7,825 nt of DNA from Eubacterium sp. (GTDB lineage Bacteria > Bacillota > Clostridia > Lachnospirales > Lachnospiraceae), in assembly GCA_020844525.1 (NCBI GenBank), contig JAJGAH010000103.1, forward strand, positions 1 to 7,825, read 5' to 3'. Within the stretch, counting starts at the first letter, position 1; every line of letters starts with the position of its first letter. The notes beneath the pieces were generated by a model. It ran no database searches, was not told where the DNA came from, and was given only the letters and a program-made list of their open reading frames with translations. Made by a program: the position numbers and the translations under genes. Shown here in pieces: positions 1 to 6,000 of the stretch.

Positions 1-1
1 A

Positions 2-517
2 CATCAGTACACCACGACACAGCTGGCACGTTATGCAGCCACCATTGCAAGCCGCGGCGTGTGCAGAGACCTGACATTGCTGGACAAGACCACAGATACG
101 GATGGCAATACCCTGACAGAAAACCAGGCAAAAACACTGAGCACAGCTGATAACATCAGTGCCGATACATGGAATGAGATCTACTCCGGTATGCAGGGCG
201 TTGTATCAAACGATACCGTTGTGTGGCCCGGTTTTTCGGATACGATTACCGTATACGCAAAGACCGGTACAGCACAGGAATCCATGCTTCGCGCAGACCA
301 CGGTCTTGTCATCGGCTTCACCAGCGGGGCAGCAGACAGCACTTCCTACGGGGATGTTGCCTTCGCCGTCCGCATTGCCAATGGTTACGGTTCCACAAAT
401 GCCAGTCTGGTAGCAAGAGATGCGCTCAGATATTACTTCAACCTCGATTCTGAAGACAATATTATTCTGGGACACGCCAACACAGATTCTGTCACAAAGA
501 AGATTGTAGCTGACTGA
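2..517 (+). CDS. mrdA: Penicillin-binding protein 2 type class B transpeptidase, C-terminal fragment
   Basis: This is the 3' end of a gene that enters from the left edge; 171 codons are readable in frame from base 2 before the TGA at 515-517. Class B PBPs crosslink peptidoglycan stem peptides outside the membrane through an acyl-enzyme serine. The visible part starts with the conserved stretch YTTTQLARYAATIASRG and carries the third active-site motif KTGTAQ (KTG at 260-268), followed by the strand GLVIGFT typical of the fold. The catalytic SxxK and the SxN motifs must lie upstream of the window. An in-frame GTG at 59 is internal to the domain and is not the start. The rodA gene 81 bases downstream favours the elongation PBP2 (MrdA) over the divisome FtsI. 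The transpeptidase family is certain, the PBP2 subtype is inferred from context. Confidence 0.85.
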   Translation, partial: HQYTTTQLARYAATIASRGVCRDLTLLDKTTDTDGNTLTENQAKTLSTADNISADTWNEIYSGMQGVVSNDTVVWPGFSDTITVYAKTGTAQESMLRADHGLVIGFTSGAADSTSYGDVAFAVRIANGYGSTNASLVARDALRYYFNLDSEDNIILGHANTDSVTKKIVAD

Positions 518-547
518 TGTTCCGAAGGTCCATCAGAACAGAAACTG

Positions 548-572
548 CTGCGGGTCACCAGTCCGCGGTTTT
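548..572 (+). other. Small hairpin with T-run between PBP2 and rodA
   Basis: CTGCGG (548-553) can pair with CCGCGG (563-568) across a 9-base loop, with one G-T wobble, and is followed directly by TTTT (569-572). It resembles a weak intrinsic terminator or attenuator in the 81-base gap between the PBP gene and rodA. The stem is short and the T-run is only four bases, so partial read-through into rodA is expected if it acts at all. Confidence 0.3.
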
Positions 573-598
573 ACAGACGATAGGGGACAGGCGTTTTT

Positions 599-1792
599 AT
601 GCTAAAGCTTTACAAACTCAAAGATTACAATTTTCCATTGATGTTTCTCCTGATTCTCATCAGTGCAATTGGTGTCATCCTGGTGGGATCTGCGGATTCA
701 TCCCTCCAGAGCAGGCAGCTGATGGGTGTCATTCTCGGCTTTATCCTGATGGTGATGCTCTCGCTGATTGATTACAGCTGGATTCTTCATTTCTACTGGG
801 TCATTTACCTGATCAGTATCATGCTTCTGGTTCTCGTCCGGCTCTTTGGCAAAACTGCGCTTGGTGCTGCGCGCTGGATCAATATCGGCGGTTTTCAGTT
901 TCAGCCCACAGAGCTGTGCAAAATTCTGCTCATCCTGTTTTTTGCAATGTACTTTATGCACCATGAAAAGGACCTGAACAGCTGGAAGACCATTTTCCGG
1001 GCACTGATTCTTCTTGCTTTCCCGCTTTTTCTGATTCTGAGTCAGCCGGACCTGAAGAACACGATCACGATGTCTATTGTTTTTGCCCTGATGTATTTCG
1101 GAGCCGGCCTGAGCTACCGTAAAATCGGTATTATGCTGGCGGTGATCGTTCCCATCGCATTGGTTCTGCTTTTTCTAATCGTGAAAACAGATCTGCACAT
1201 TGTTGATGACTACCAGAAGAACCGGATCATGACCTTCCTCAGCTCAGAGGATAGTGAGGAATATTCCGATTCAAAAATGCAGCAGCAGAATTCGATCATG
1301 GCTATCGGCTCTGGTCAGCTCACCGGAAAGGGACTGAATAACACGGATCTTTCAGCCAACAGCGGAAACTTTATTTCTGAAATCCAGAACGATTTCATTT
1401 TTGCGGTGGCAGGAGAGGAGCTTGGATTTGCAGGCAGTGCCTTTATCATCCTTCTTCTGTTTCTGATTATCCTGCTGTGCTTTAAGGCGGGAAAGGAGGC
1501 CAAGGACCTTTCCGGCACCCTGGTCTGTTACGGTATGGGCAGTCTGATCTCCATACAGAGCTTCATCAACATCTGTGTTGCCACTGGTCTTCTGCCAAAT
1601 ACCGGAACCCCGCTTCCCTTTGTGAGCTACGGCCTTACCTCACTGGTCAGCCTTTACATTGGCATGGGTATCGTCATGAACATCTCGCTGCAGCGCAAGA
1701 AGTATTTCAATTACGGAGGCAAATATGTCTATACAGGGGAAACCTTCAAACCCGAATACACCGGAAACGCATTCGAAAAAAAGTCATCCTGA
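599..1792 (+). CDS. rodA: SEDS-family peptidoglycan glycosyltransferase, RodA type
   Basis: The 397-residue polytopic protein polymerises lipid II into glycan strands together with a class B PBP. Hydrophobic segments recur from about residue 13 to 360. SEDS signatures seen are GAARWINIGGFQFQPTELCK (89-108), QPDL (149-152), NDFIFAVAGEELGF (264-277) and NTGTPLPFVSYGLTS (334-348). Asp265 in NDFIFA matches the catalytic Asp of the family's large extracellular loop. The QPDL motif continues KNT instead of the usual GT/ST, and SYG is followed by L rather than G; I believe the latter is common in clostridial members. AGGGGA (582-587) lies 11 bases before the ATG, which is a rather long spacing. The 68 bases at the 3' end also encode the start of the next gene in another frame. 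RodA rather than FtsW or SpoVE is inferred from the adjacent PBP2-type gene. Confidence 0.88.
   Translation: MLKLYKLKDYNFPLMFLLILISAIGVILVGSADSSLQSRQLMGVILGFILMVMLSLIDYSWILHFYWVIYLISIMLLVLVRLFGKTALGAARWINIGGFQFQPTELCKILLILFFAMYFMHHEKDLNSWKTIFRALILLAFPLFLILSQPDLKNTITMSIVFALMYFGAGLSYRKIGIMLAVIVPIALVLLFLIVKTDLHIVDDYQKNRIMTFLSSEDSEEYSDSKMQQQNSIMAIGSGQLTGKGLNNTDLSANSGNFISEIQNDFIFAVAGEELGFAGSAFIILLLFLIILLCFKAGKEAKDLSGTLVCYGMGSLISIQSFINICVATGLLPNTGTPLPFVSYGLTSLVSLYIGMGIVMNISLQRKKYFNYGGKYVYTGETFKPEYTGNAFEKKSS
1715..1719 (+). promoter_or_regulatory. Ribosome binding site inside rodA that sets the carboxypeptidase start
   Basis: GGAGG at 1715-1719 sits five bases before the ATG at 1725 while still inside the rodA reading frame. 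It is the strongest Shine-Dalgarno near this start. No in-frame ATG occurs between the rodA stop and the transmembrane segment of the next protein, so this site decides the start and implies a 68-base overlap. Confidence 0.75.
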
Positions 1793-2972
1793 GAGACGCA
1801 GGAAAAAGAATACGCGCCGCAGAAGGCAGATTCTGCTCCGCCGGATTGCAGCCGTAGTCATTGCCGTGATTATTGTTCTCGTTGTGGTTCTGATCCGGCT
1901 TGTCTACGTTTCAAGAACCCGTCTGGACACCTCCCAGGCGTACAATCTCGCAGCCGTAAACGGGACAGAGGACCTGTCCGGCTTTGCCCTGCAGAGCACG
2001 TCCACGTATACTGAATCAGAGGGCATTGTGTGCTCCGGATCTGAGGAGGGTACAGACAGCCTTTCTCTTTCTGAATCTGATGAGCGGGCACTGCTTTTTA
2101 ATATAGAGGACCATTCCTGCCTGTATGCAAGTGGAATTTATGACAAAATATACCCTGCCAGTCTTACAAAAATCATGACTGCGCTGGTCACCCTGGAAAG
2201 CAATGCCAACCTCACACAGAAGGTCACCATGACCGATGACGATTTCAGCCTTGGGGAGGATGCGCAGACCAGCCAGCTGGATGTCGGCGATACAGTTACC
2301 CTGAATGACCTGCTGAACCTGCTTCTTGTATATTCTGCAAACGATGCAGCCATGGCGATTGCCCGGACGGTTGGCGGAAGTGTAGATTCCTTTGTAGATA
2401 TGATGAACCAGGAAGCACAGAAAATCGGTATGACGGGCACACACTTTATGAATCCCTCCGGACTTCATGACGATCAGCACTATACAACGCCCTATGATAT
2501 CTATCTGATGCTGAACCGTGTCTATCAGGACTATCCGGATTTTTCCAAAATTGCGTCCCAGTCACAGTTTCAGACTACTGTGACTGGGACAGAAGGAGAC
2601 AGTACCTTTATCTCAACCACCACGGATGAATATCTGGACGGAACCTATTCTCTGCCGGCAGATATTCAGATTCTGGCCAGCAAAACCGGAACGACCGATG
2701 AAGCGGGGTCCTGCCTTGCACTCGTTGTTCAGAACAGCTATAGCGTACCTTTTATTGCCATTGTCACCGGTGCGGATACAAAGGATACCCTTTATGGAGA
2801 TATGAGCAAGCTGCTCAATCTGGCCAATCAGGACAGCAGTAAAGCTGGCAGTACTGTCTCTTCTTCAGACAGCGCTGCCAGATCCACGGAAGCCGGTTCC
2901 ACAGAGAGTGTCACCTCTGTATCCGGAACAGATTCTGTACAATCTGTATCATCCGCGGGTACTTCAAAATAA
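1725..2972 (+). CDS. D-alanyl-D-alanine carboxypeptidase (peptidase S11), N-terminally membrane anchored
   Basis: The 415-residue protein is a low-molecular-weight PBP that removes the terminal D-Ala from stem pentapeptides and so limits crosslinking. All three S11 motifs are present: SLTK (146-149, nucleophile Ser146), SAN (204-206) and KTG (320-322). The DacA-type strings SLTKIMTALVTLE, VYSANDAA and GTHFMNPSGLHD are clear. The N-terminus has about 40 very basic cytoplasmic residues, then one membrane helix (about 41-60), with no cleavable signal evident. After the catalytic domain comes a tail rich in Ser, Thr and Gly (about 370-415). The PBP5 C-terminal beta domain and amphipathic anchor are not seen, so membrane attachment appears moved to the N-terminus. 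It overlaps rodA by 68 bases, indicating coupled expression. Family is certain; dacA versus dacF naming cannot be decided. Confidence 0.9.
   Translation: MSIQGKPSNPNTPETHSKKSHPERRRKKNTRRRRQILLRRIAAVVIAVIIVLVVVLIRLVYVSRTRLDTSQAYNLAAVNGTEDLSGFALQSTSTYTESEGIVCSGSEEGTDSLSLSESDERALLFNIEDHSCLYASGIYDKIYPASLTKIMTALVTLESNANLTQKVTMTDDDFSLGEDAQTSQLDVGDTVTLNDLLNLLLVYSANDAAMAIARTVGGSVDSFVDMMNQEAQKIGMTGTHFMNPSGLHDDQHYTTPYDIYLMLNRVYQDYPDFSKIASQSQFQTTVTGTEGDSTFISTTTDEYLDGTYSLPADIQILASKTGTTDEAGSCLALVVQNSYSVPFIAIVTGADTKDTLYGDMSKLLNLANQDSSKAGSTVSSSDSAARSTEAGSTESVTSVSGTDSVQSVSSAGTSK
2555..2590 (+). repeat. 14-bp perfect inverted repeat inside the carboxypeptidase gene
   Basis: GTCCCAGTCACAGT (2555-2568) is followed after an 8-base spacer by its exact reverse complement ACTGTGACTGGGAC (2577-2590). 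In mRNA this gives a long uninterrupted hairpin within codons for about residues 277-289, shortly before the KTG motif. It is followed by AGAAGGAG, not a T-run, so it is not an intrinsic terminator. Its role is unknown. Confidence 0.75.
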
Positions 2973-3070
2973 TGCCATGAAGAAGAATGCGGTACAGAAG
3001 AATAACAGCTGACAGAGATTTCATAACACGCCTGTATGCCTGATATAAGTCAGAAAATCCGGAAAGTAGC

Positions 3071-3099
3071 TTGCCTTTTTTGTGTAAATATACTATAAT
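3071..3099 (+). promoter_or_regulatory. Sigma-A type promoter for the P-loop gene
   Basis: The -35 box TTGCCT (3071-3076) and the perfect -10 box TATAAT (3094-3099) are separated by 17 bases. The start of transcription would be near 3106, giving a leader of about 130 bases before the ATG at 3235. An imperfect hairpin (GGAAAG 3061-3066 with CTTGCC 3070-3075, one mismatch) followed by six Ts overlaps the -35 region and could weakly end transcription from the upstream wall genes. Confidence 0.8.
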
Positions 3100-3109
3100 T
3101 AAACCATCA

Positions 3110-3183
3110 ATCCGAAACGATTTTAGCTAAAAAGACAATTAAATCGTTCGTCAGACTGGAAATTTAACCAGAGCTGTTCGGAT
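3110..3183 (+). promoter_or_regulatory. Candidate structured 5' leader RNA (three-way junction)
   Basis: Three helices can form together without conflict. P1 pairs 3110-3116 (ATCCGAA) with 3177-3183 (TTCGGAT). P2 pairs 3117-3123 (ACGATTT) with 3141-3147 (AAATCGT). P3 pairs 3152-3154 and 3156-3159 (CAG, CTGG) with 3174-3176 and 3168-3171 (CTG, CCAG). P1 and P2 abut with no unpaired base, as do P3 and P1. The fold starts about four bases after the predicted transcript start. The P2 and P3 loops both contain AATT. It matches no riboswitch or ribozyme consensus I recognise, and no helix obviously hides the ribosome binding site. It could be a regulatory leader, a stabilising 5' structure or chance. 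Confidence 0.45.
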
Positions 3184-3234
3184 CATGCTACACCCGGGAA
3201 TTACATAACGTTACCGTTCAAGGAGGAATCTGCC

Positions 3235-3660
3235 ATGGTTCAATTAATAGTAGGCAAAAAGGGAAAAGGAAAAACCAAATACATTCTGGATAAGGTAAAT
3301 ACAGCGGTAAAATCAGCCAACGGAGATATTGTGTATCTGGATAAAAGCGCAAAGCATATGCTGGAGCTCAACAATAAAATCCGTCTGATCGATGTATCGG
3401 TTTACCCTTTAAAAGACTACGATGAATTTGTCGGTTTTATCTGCGGAATCATTTCTCAGAACAGAGACATTGAGCAGATGTATCTCGATGGCTTCCTGAA
3501 GCTCACAAAGCTGGAAGATCATCTGGATAAGGTTGATGACTGTATTGAACAGCTCGAACAGATCAGCAAGATGTTCAATGTAGATTTCATTATCAGCATG
3601 TCTATGGACAAGGAAGAGCTGAGCGCAGATATGCAGGAAAAGATCCTCCTCGCTCTGTAA
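3235..3660 (+). CDS. Small P-loop (Walker A) protein of unknown function
   Basis: The 141-residue soluble protein has a canonical Walker A motif GKKGKGKT at residues 7-14, directly after the strand VQLIV, so it probably binds ATP or GTP. A second strand IVYLD (32-36) and the segment MYLDG (82-86) are candidate Walker B positions; another strand, VDFIISMS (116-123), lies near the end. A helical, charged stretch spans about 89-113. No membrane segment or signal peptide is seen. The start is supported by AAGGAGG (3220-3226) eight bases upstream. I recall similar short proteins in Lachnospiraceae, sometimes loosely labelled PilT-like, but it is much too short for a PilT motor ATPase and lacks that family's other motifs. 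It is transcribed alone, between its own promoter and a terminator. Nucleotide binding is a motif-based inference and the substrate is unknown. Confidence 0.85.
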   Translation: MVQLIVGKKGKGKTKYILDKVNTAVKSANGDIVYLDKSAKHMLELNNKIRLIDVSVYPLKDYDEFVGFICGIISQNRDIEQMYLDGFLKLTKLEDHLDKVDDCIEQLEQISKMFNVDFIISMSMDKEELSADMQEKILLAL

Positions 3661-3684
3661 ATTAAATGTACTGATTACATGGCA

Positions 3685-3747
3685 GAGGCTTTCGCATGAC
3701 TTGTGTATCCGGATTATTCCGGTCACAATCGGCGGAAGCCTCTTTTA
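3685..3747 (+). terminator. Intrinsic terminator after the P-loop gene, with nested hairpin
   Basis: GAGGCTTTCGC (3685-3695) pairs over 11 bases with GCGGAAGCCTC (3732-3742), with one wobble, and is followed by TTTTACTTG. The large loop contains a second hairpin, CCGGA (3709-3713) with TCCGG (3718-3722). The 3' arm and T-run are copied again 29 bases downstream, so the same 5' arm has a second possible partner. Confidence 0.7.
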
Positions 3748-3780
3748 CTTGTCACAATCATCGGAGGTCTCTTTTACTTG
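3723..3780 (+). repeat. 29-base tandem direct repeat duplicating the terminator 3' arm and T-run
   Basis: Units 3723-3751 and 3752-3780 match at 25 of 29 positions. Both start TCACAATC and end CTCTTTTACTTG. The differences are GG to AT, A to G and C to T. The second unit runs into the -35 box of the next promoter. Confidence 0.85.
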
Positions 3781-3806
3781 TAAATCATTTTTGAAGATGC
3801 TAGAAT
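3778..3806 (+). promoter_or_regulatory. Extended -10 sigma-A promoter for the HlyD-like/yggS/sepF genes
   Basis: TTGTAA (3778-3783) as -35 and TAGAAT (3801-3806) as -10 are 17 bases apart. The -10 box is preceded by TGC, the extended -10 element (TGn). Transcription would start near 3813, leaving a short leader to the GTG start at 3837. The -35 box overlaps the end of the second 29-base repeat. Confidence 0.6.
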
Positions 3807-3825
3807 AAGAAGTCAAAGCGAAAGC

Positions 3826-3831
3826 AGGAGG
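3826..3831 (+). promoter_or_regulatory. Ribosome binding site setting a GTG start
   Basis: AGGAGG, a full match to the anti-Shine-Dalgarno core, lies five bases before the GTG at 3837. It supports GTG initiation of the HlyD-like protein, whose N-terminus MAQEEKKK then leads directly into its membrane anchor. Confidence 0.8.
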
Positions 3832-3836
3832 TTGTC

Positions 3837-5165
3837 GTGGCACAAGAAGAGAAAAAAAAGCGCGGCATAAATTTCAATATCGGAACGGTAATCTTCGGAG
3901 CTCTTTTTCTGTATCTGATTATCACGATCTTCATTTATGCGACAAGCAGGCATATATCTTCCTATATGGTCACTTCCGGGACCCTGTCAAACAATGATTC
4001 CTATACTGCACTTGCTCTGCGTACAGAGACTGTGGCAGACGCCTCTGCAGGGGGATATGTAAATTATTATGTTCAGGACAGTGCGAAAGCATCCAAAAAC
4101 GACATCGTCTGCAGCATCAGCGACAGTCCGGATACGGGTGCCGCACAGACACTGGCGGATTCTGATATCAGCAAGGTCCGGCAGATGGCATCACAGTTTG
4201 CCGGCTCTTATGATGCGAACCATTTCAGTTCGGTCTATAATCTTCAGTATTCCCTGAATACCGCAGTGATAAATAACAGCGATCCATCCACGATCAGCGG
4301 CACAGCCTGCCAGGCCACTTCTGATGGAATTATCACCTATACTACAGATGGCTATGAATCCCTGACACCTGCGGATGTTACCGCAGATGATTTTAACAGC
4401 AAGGCATATCAGAGTACAGAACTGCGCACCAGTGAAAAGGTATCTGAAGGAGACCCTGTATTCCGGATTGCGACCGATGATACCTGGTATCTGGTTTTCC
4501 CGCTGACAGACAGACAGTATTCCGCTCTTGAGGGCAAGACAACAGTCCGTGTCCGGTTCAGCAAGGACGGCACTTCGGAAACGGGTGACCTTTCCTTCTT
4601 TGACAAAGATGGTACCCATTATGCAGAGGTGACATTGTACAGTGGTCTGGTACGGTTCGCAGATGACCGCTTTCTGGATATCGAACTTGTGACAAATACG
4701 GATACCGGTCTGAAAATTCCTCTTTCCTCTATTGTCACAAAGGAATTCTATACGATTCCGGCTGATTACCTCACTACAGGAGGAGAGGACGGAAGCGAAG
4801 GATTCATGCGGCAGAAGACCAGTAAAGACGGGAGTACCACTACTGAATTTGTCGAGACAGATATCTATGAAGATACCACCAATGATGCCGGCCAGGAAGT
4901 CTATTATGTGGATGAAGCCGATTTCAGCCCAGAAGACGTCATTATCAAGCCGGATTCAAGTGACACCTATACCATACAGGCCGTTGCCAGTCTGGAGGGC
5001 GTTTACTGCACCAACCGCGGTTACGCGCAGTTCCGCAAAATAGATATCATGGAGCAGAATGATGAATACTGCCTGGTACAGGAGGGAACCACCTACGGGA
5101 TCTCACAGTATGACTACATCGTCCGGGACGGCTCGAGTGTAAATGAGTCAGAAATTTTACGCTAA
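3837..5165 (+). CDS. HlyD-like membrane-fusion / adaptor protein
   Basis: The 442-residue protein has a short basic cytoplasmic N-terminus, one membrane helix (about 17-36) and a large extracytoplasmic part. Residues about 47-97 resemble the clostridial HlyD-like beta-barrel and biotinyl-lipoyl half-motif (SGTLSNNDSYTALALRTE, then GGYVNYYV and KNDIVCSI). A short helical segment (about 105-145) replaces the long hairpin of true HlyD proteins. A second lipoyl-like half is at about 158-172 (QATSDGIITYTT), and the MFP-like strand GLKIPLSSIV is at 291-300. The conserved C-terminus has GVYCTNRGYAQFRKI (388-402) and YDYIVRDGSSV (425-435). Residues 310-380 are an acidic, Thr-rich insertion. No ABC or RND transporter gene is adjacent, so its partner is unknown. 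It is 32 bases upstream of yggS with no terminator between. The family call is moderate; an efflux role is not shown, and a role in wall or division is only suggested by context. Confidence 0.75.
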   Translation: MAQEEKKKRGINFNIGTVIFGALFLYLIITIFIYATSRHISSYMVTSGTLSNNDSYTALALRTETVADASAGGYVNYYVQDSAKASKNDIVCSISDSPDTGAAQTLADSDISKVRQMASQFAGSYDANHFSSVYNLQYSLNTAVINNSDPSTISGTACQATSDGIITYTTDGYESLTPADVTADDFNSKAYQSTELRTSEKVSEGDPVFRIATDDTWYLVFPLTDRQYSALEGKTTVRVRFSKDGTSETGDLSFFDKDGTHYAEVTLYSGLVRFADDRFLDIELVTNTDTGLKIPLSSIVTKEFYTIPADYLTTGGEDGSEGFMRQKTSKDGSTTTEFVETDIYEDTTNDAGQEVYYVDEADFSPEDVIIKPDSSDTYTIQAVASLEGVYCTNRGYAQFRKIDIMEQNDEYCLVQEGTTYGISQYDYIVRDGSSVNESEILR

Positions 5166-5185
5166 ACAGACAACATAAACAACAA

Positions 5186-5191
5186 GAGGTG
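5186..5191 (+). promoter_or_regulatory. Ribosome binding site that fixes the yggS start at 5198
   Basis: GAGGTG at 5186-5191 is six bases before the ATG at 5198. The alternative in-frame GTG at 5189 lies inside this site and has no Shine-Dalgarno of its own at usable distance, so it is rejected as the start. Confidence 0.7.
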
Positions 5192-5197
5192 TTTCAT

Positions 5198-5911
5198 ATG
5201 TTATTAGATAACTACAAATCAGTTCAGGAAAAAATCAGTGAAGCCTGTGCGCGTGCAGGACGTGATCCGAAGGAGGTCACCCTGGTTGCGGTCAGCAAGA
5301 CGAAACCGGAAGAGAATATTACAGAGCTCTACAATGCCGGCGTACGTGATTTTGGAGAGAATTACATCCAGGAGCTCCGCAGGAAGCATGAGGATCTTCC
5401 GCTGGATATCCGCTGGCATATGATCGGACATCTGCAGAGGAACAAGGTGAAATATATTGCCGGTTATATCACAATGATTCATGCTGTTGACAGCTTTGAG
5501 CTTGCAGAGACCATTGAAAAGGAAGCTGTAAAGAACAATCGCAGCATACCGATTCTGATTGAGGTAAACGTTGCCGGAGAGGATACAAAGTTTGGTGTAT
5601 CCTGCGAAGAAGCCCCTGCTCTGGTCCGCCAGATCGCAGAAAATCTGCCGCACGTGCTTGTTAGTGGGCTGATGACCAGTGCTCCCTTTGTGAAAAATCC
5701 AGAGGACAACCGTCCTGTCTTCCGCAAATTGAGACAATTAAGTGTTGACATAGATATGGAAAACACAGATAATGAGAATGTTGAAATGAAGACTCTGAGT
5801 ATGGGTATGACAAATGACTACCAGATCGCCGTTGAAGAGGGAGCAACCATTGTTCGTGTAGGCACTGCCATTTTCGGAGCCCGTGATTACAGCCGGCAGA
5901 AGACAGATTAA
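5198..5911 (+). CDS. yggS: YggS/YlmE family pyridoxal-phosphate-binding protein (PLP homeostasis)
   Basis: The 237-residue cytoplasmic protein is a single-domain fold-type III PLP protein (PLPBP, YggS in E. coli, YlmE in Bacillus). It buffers free PLP and affects amino-acid balance; no enzymatic reaction is firmly established for the family. Hallmarks are LVAVSKTKP (29-37) with Lys34 as the PLP-binding lysine, DFGENYIQE (51-59), WHMIGHLQRNK (73-83), HAVDS (95-99), EVNVAGEDTKFG (122-133), SGLMTSAPF (156-164), LSMGMTNDYQIAVEEG (200-215) and RVGTAIFG (220-227). The length is normal for the family and no key residue is missing. It lies between the HlyD-like gene and sepF; yggS next to sepF is a standard order in Gram-positive division clusters (ylmE-ylmF). 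It is probably co-transcribed with both. Confidence 0.95.
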   Translation: MLLDNYKSVQEKISEACARAGRDPKEVTLVAVSKTKPEENITELYNAGVRDFGENYIQELRRKHEDLPLDIRWHMIGHLQRNKVKYIAGYITMIHAVDSFELAETIEKEAVKNNRSIPILIEVNVAGEDTKFGVSCEEAPALVRQIAENLPHVLVSGLMTSAPFVKNPEDNRPVFRKLRQLSVDIDMENTDNENVEMKTLSMGMTNDYQIAVEEGATIVRVGTAIFGARDYSRQKTD

Positions 5912-6000
5912 GAATCGTTTTCCATGTGTTCTTTTATATAAGTGTTTAATATTTGGTGTTCTGCCCTGCAGACAGAGAATCACGACGAATTTTTTTGTTA

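Noticed and set aside
2016..2480. 154-residue open frame on the minus strand inside the carboxypeptidase gene
   Set aside because: It lies antisense to a well-supported gene with all its catalytic motifs, has Cys/His/Ile-rich composition without any motif, and is explained as a shadow frame.
2973..3060. Strong terminator after the carboxypeptidase gene
   Set aside because: Only a 4-bp CTGA/TCAG hairpin and an imperfect stem at 3061-3075 with a T-run were found; neither is convincing.
3110..3183. Hammerhead ribozyme or purine riboswitch as identity of the three-way junction
   Set aside because: A GAAA occurs in the first strand, but the CUGAUGA core of the hammerhead is absent, and the conserved purine riboswitch junction bases are not seen.
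5189..5197. GTG at 5189 as the start of yggS
   Set aside because: The codon is part of the GAGGTG ribosome binding site for the ATG at 5198.
5580..5603. 7-bp inverted repeat AGGATAC/GTATCCT in yggS
   Set aside because: A stem of this length is expected by chance in a window of this size and it falls within a conserved protein motif.
5219..5737. 172-residue open frame on the minus strand inside yggS
   Set aside because: It is antisense to the highly conserved yggS frame and shows no recognisable domain or clear start signal.
5935..5952. AT-rich stretch with TATATA/TATAAG/TAATAT between yggS and sepF as a sepF promoter
   Set aside because: No acceptable -35 box was found 16-18 bases upstream of any of the -10-like hexamers.
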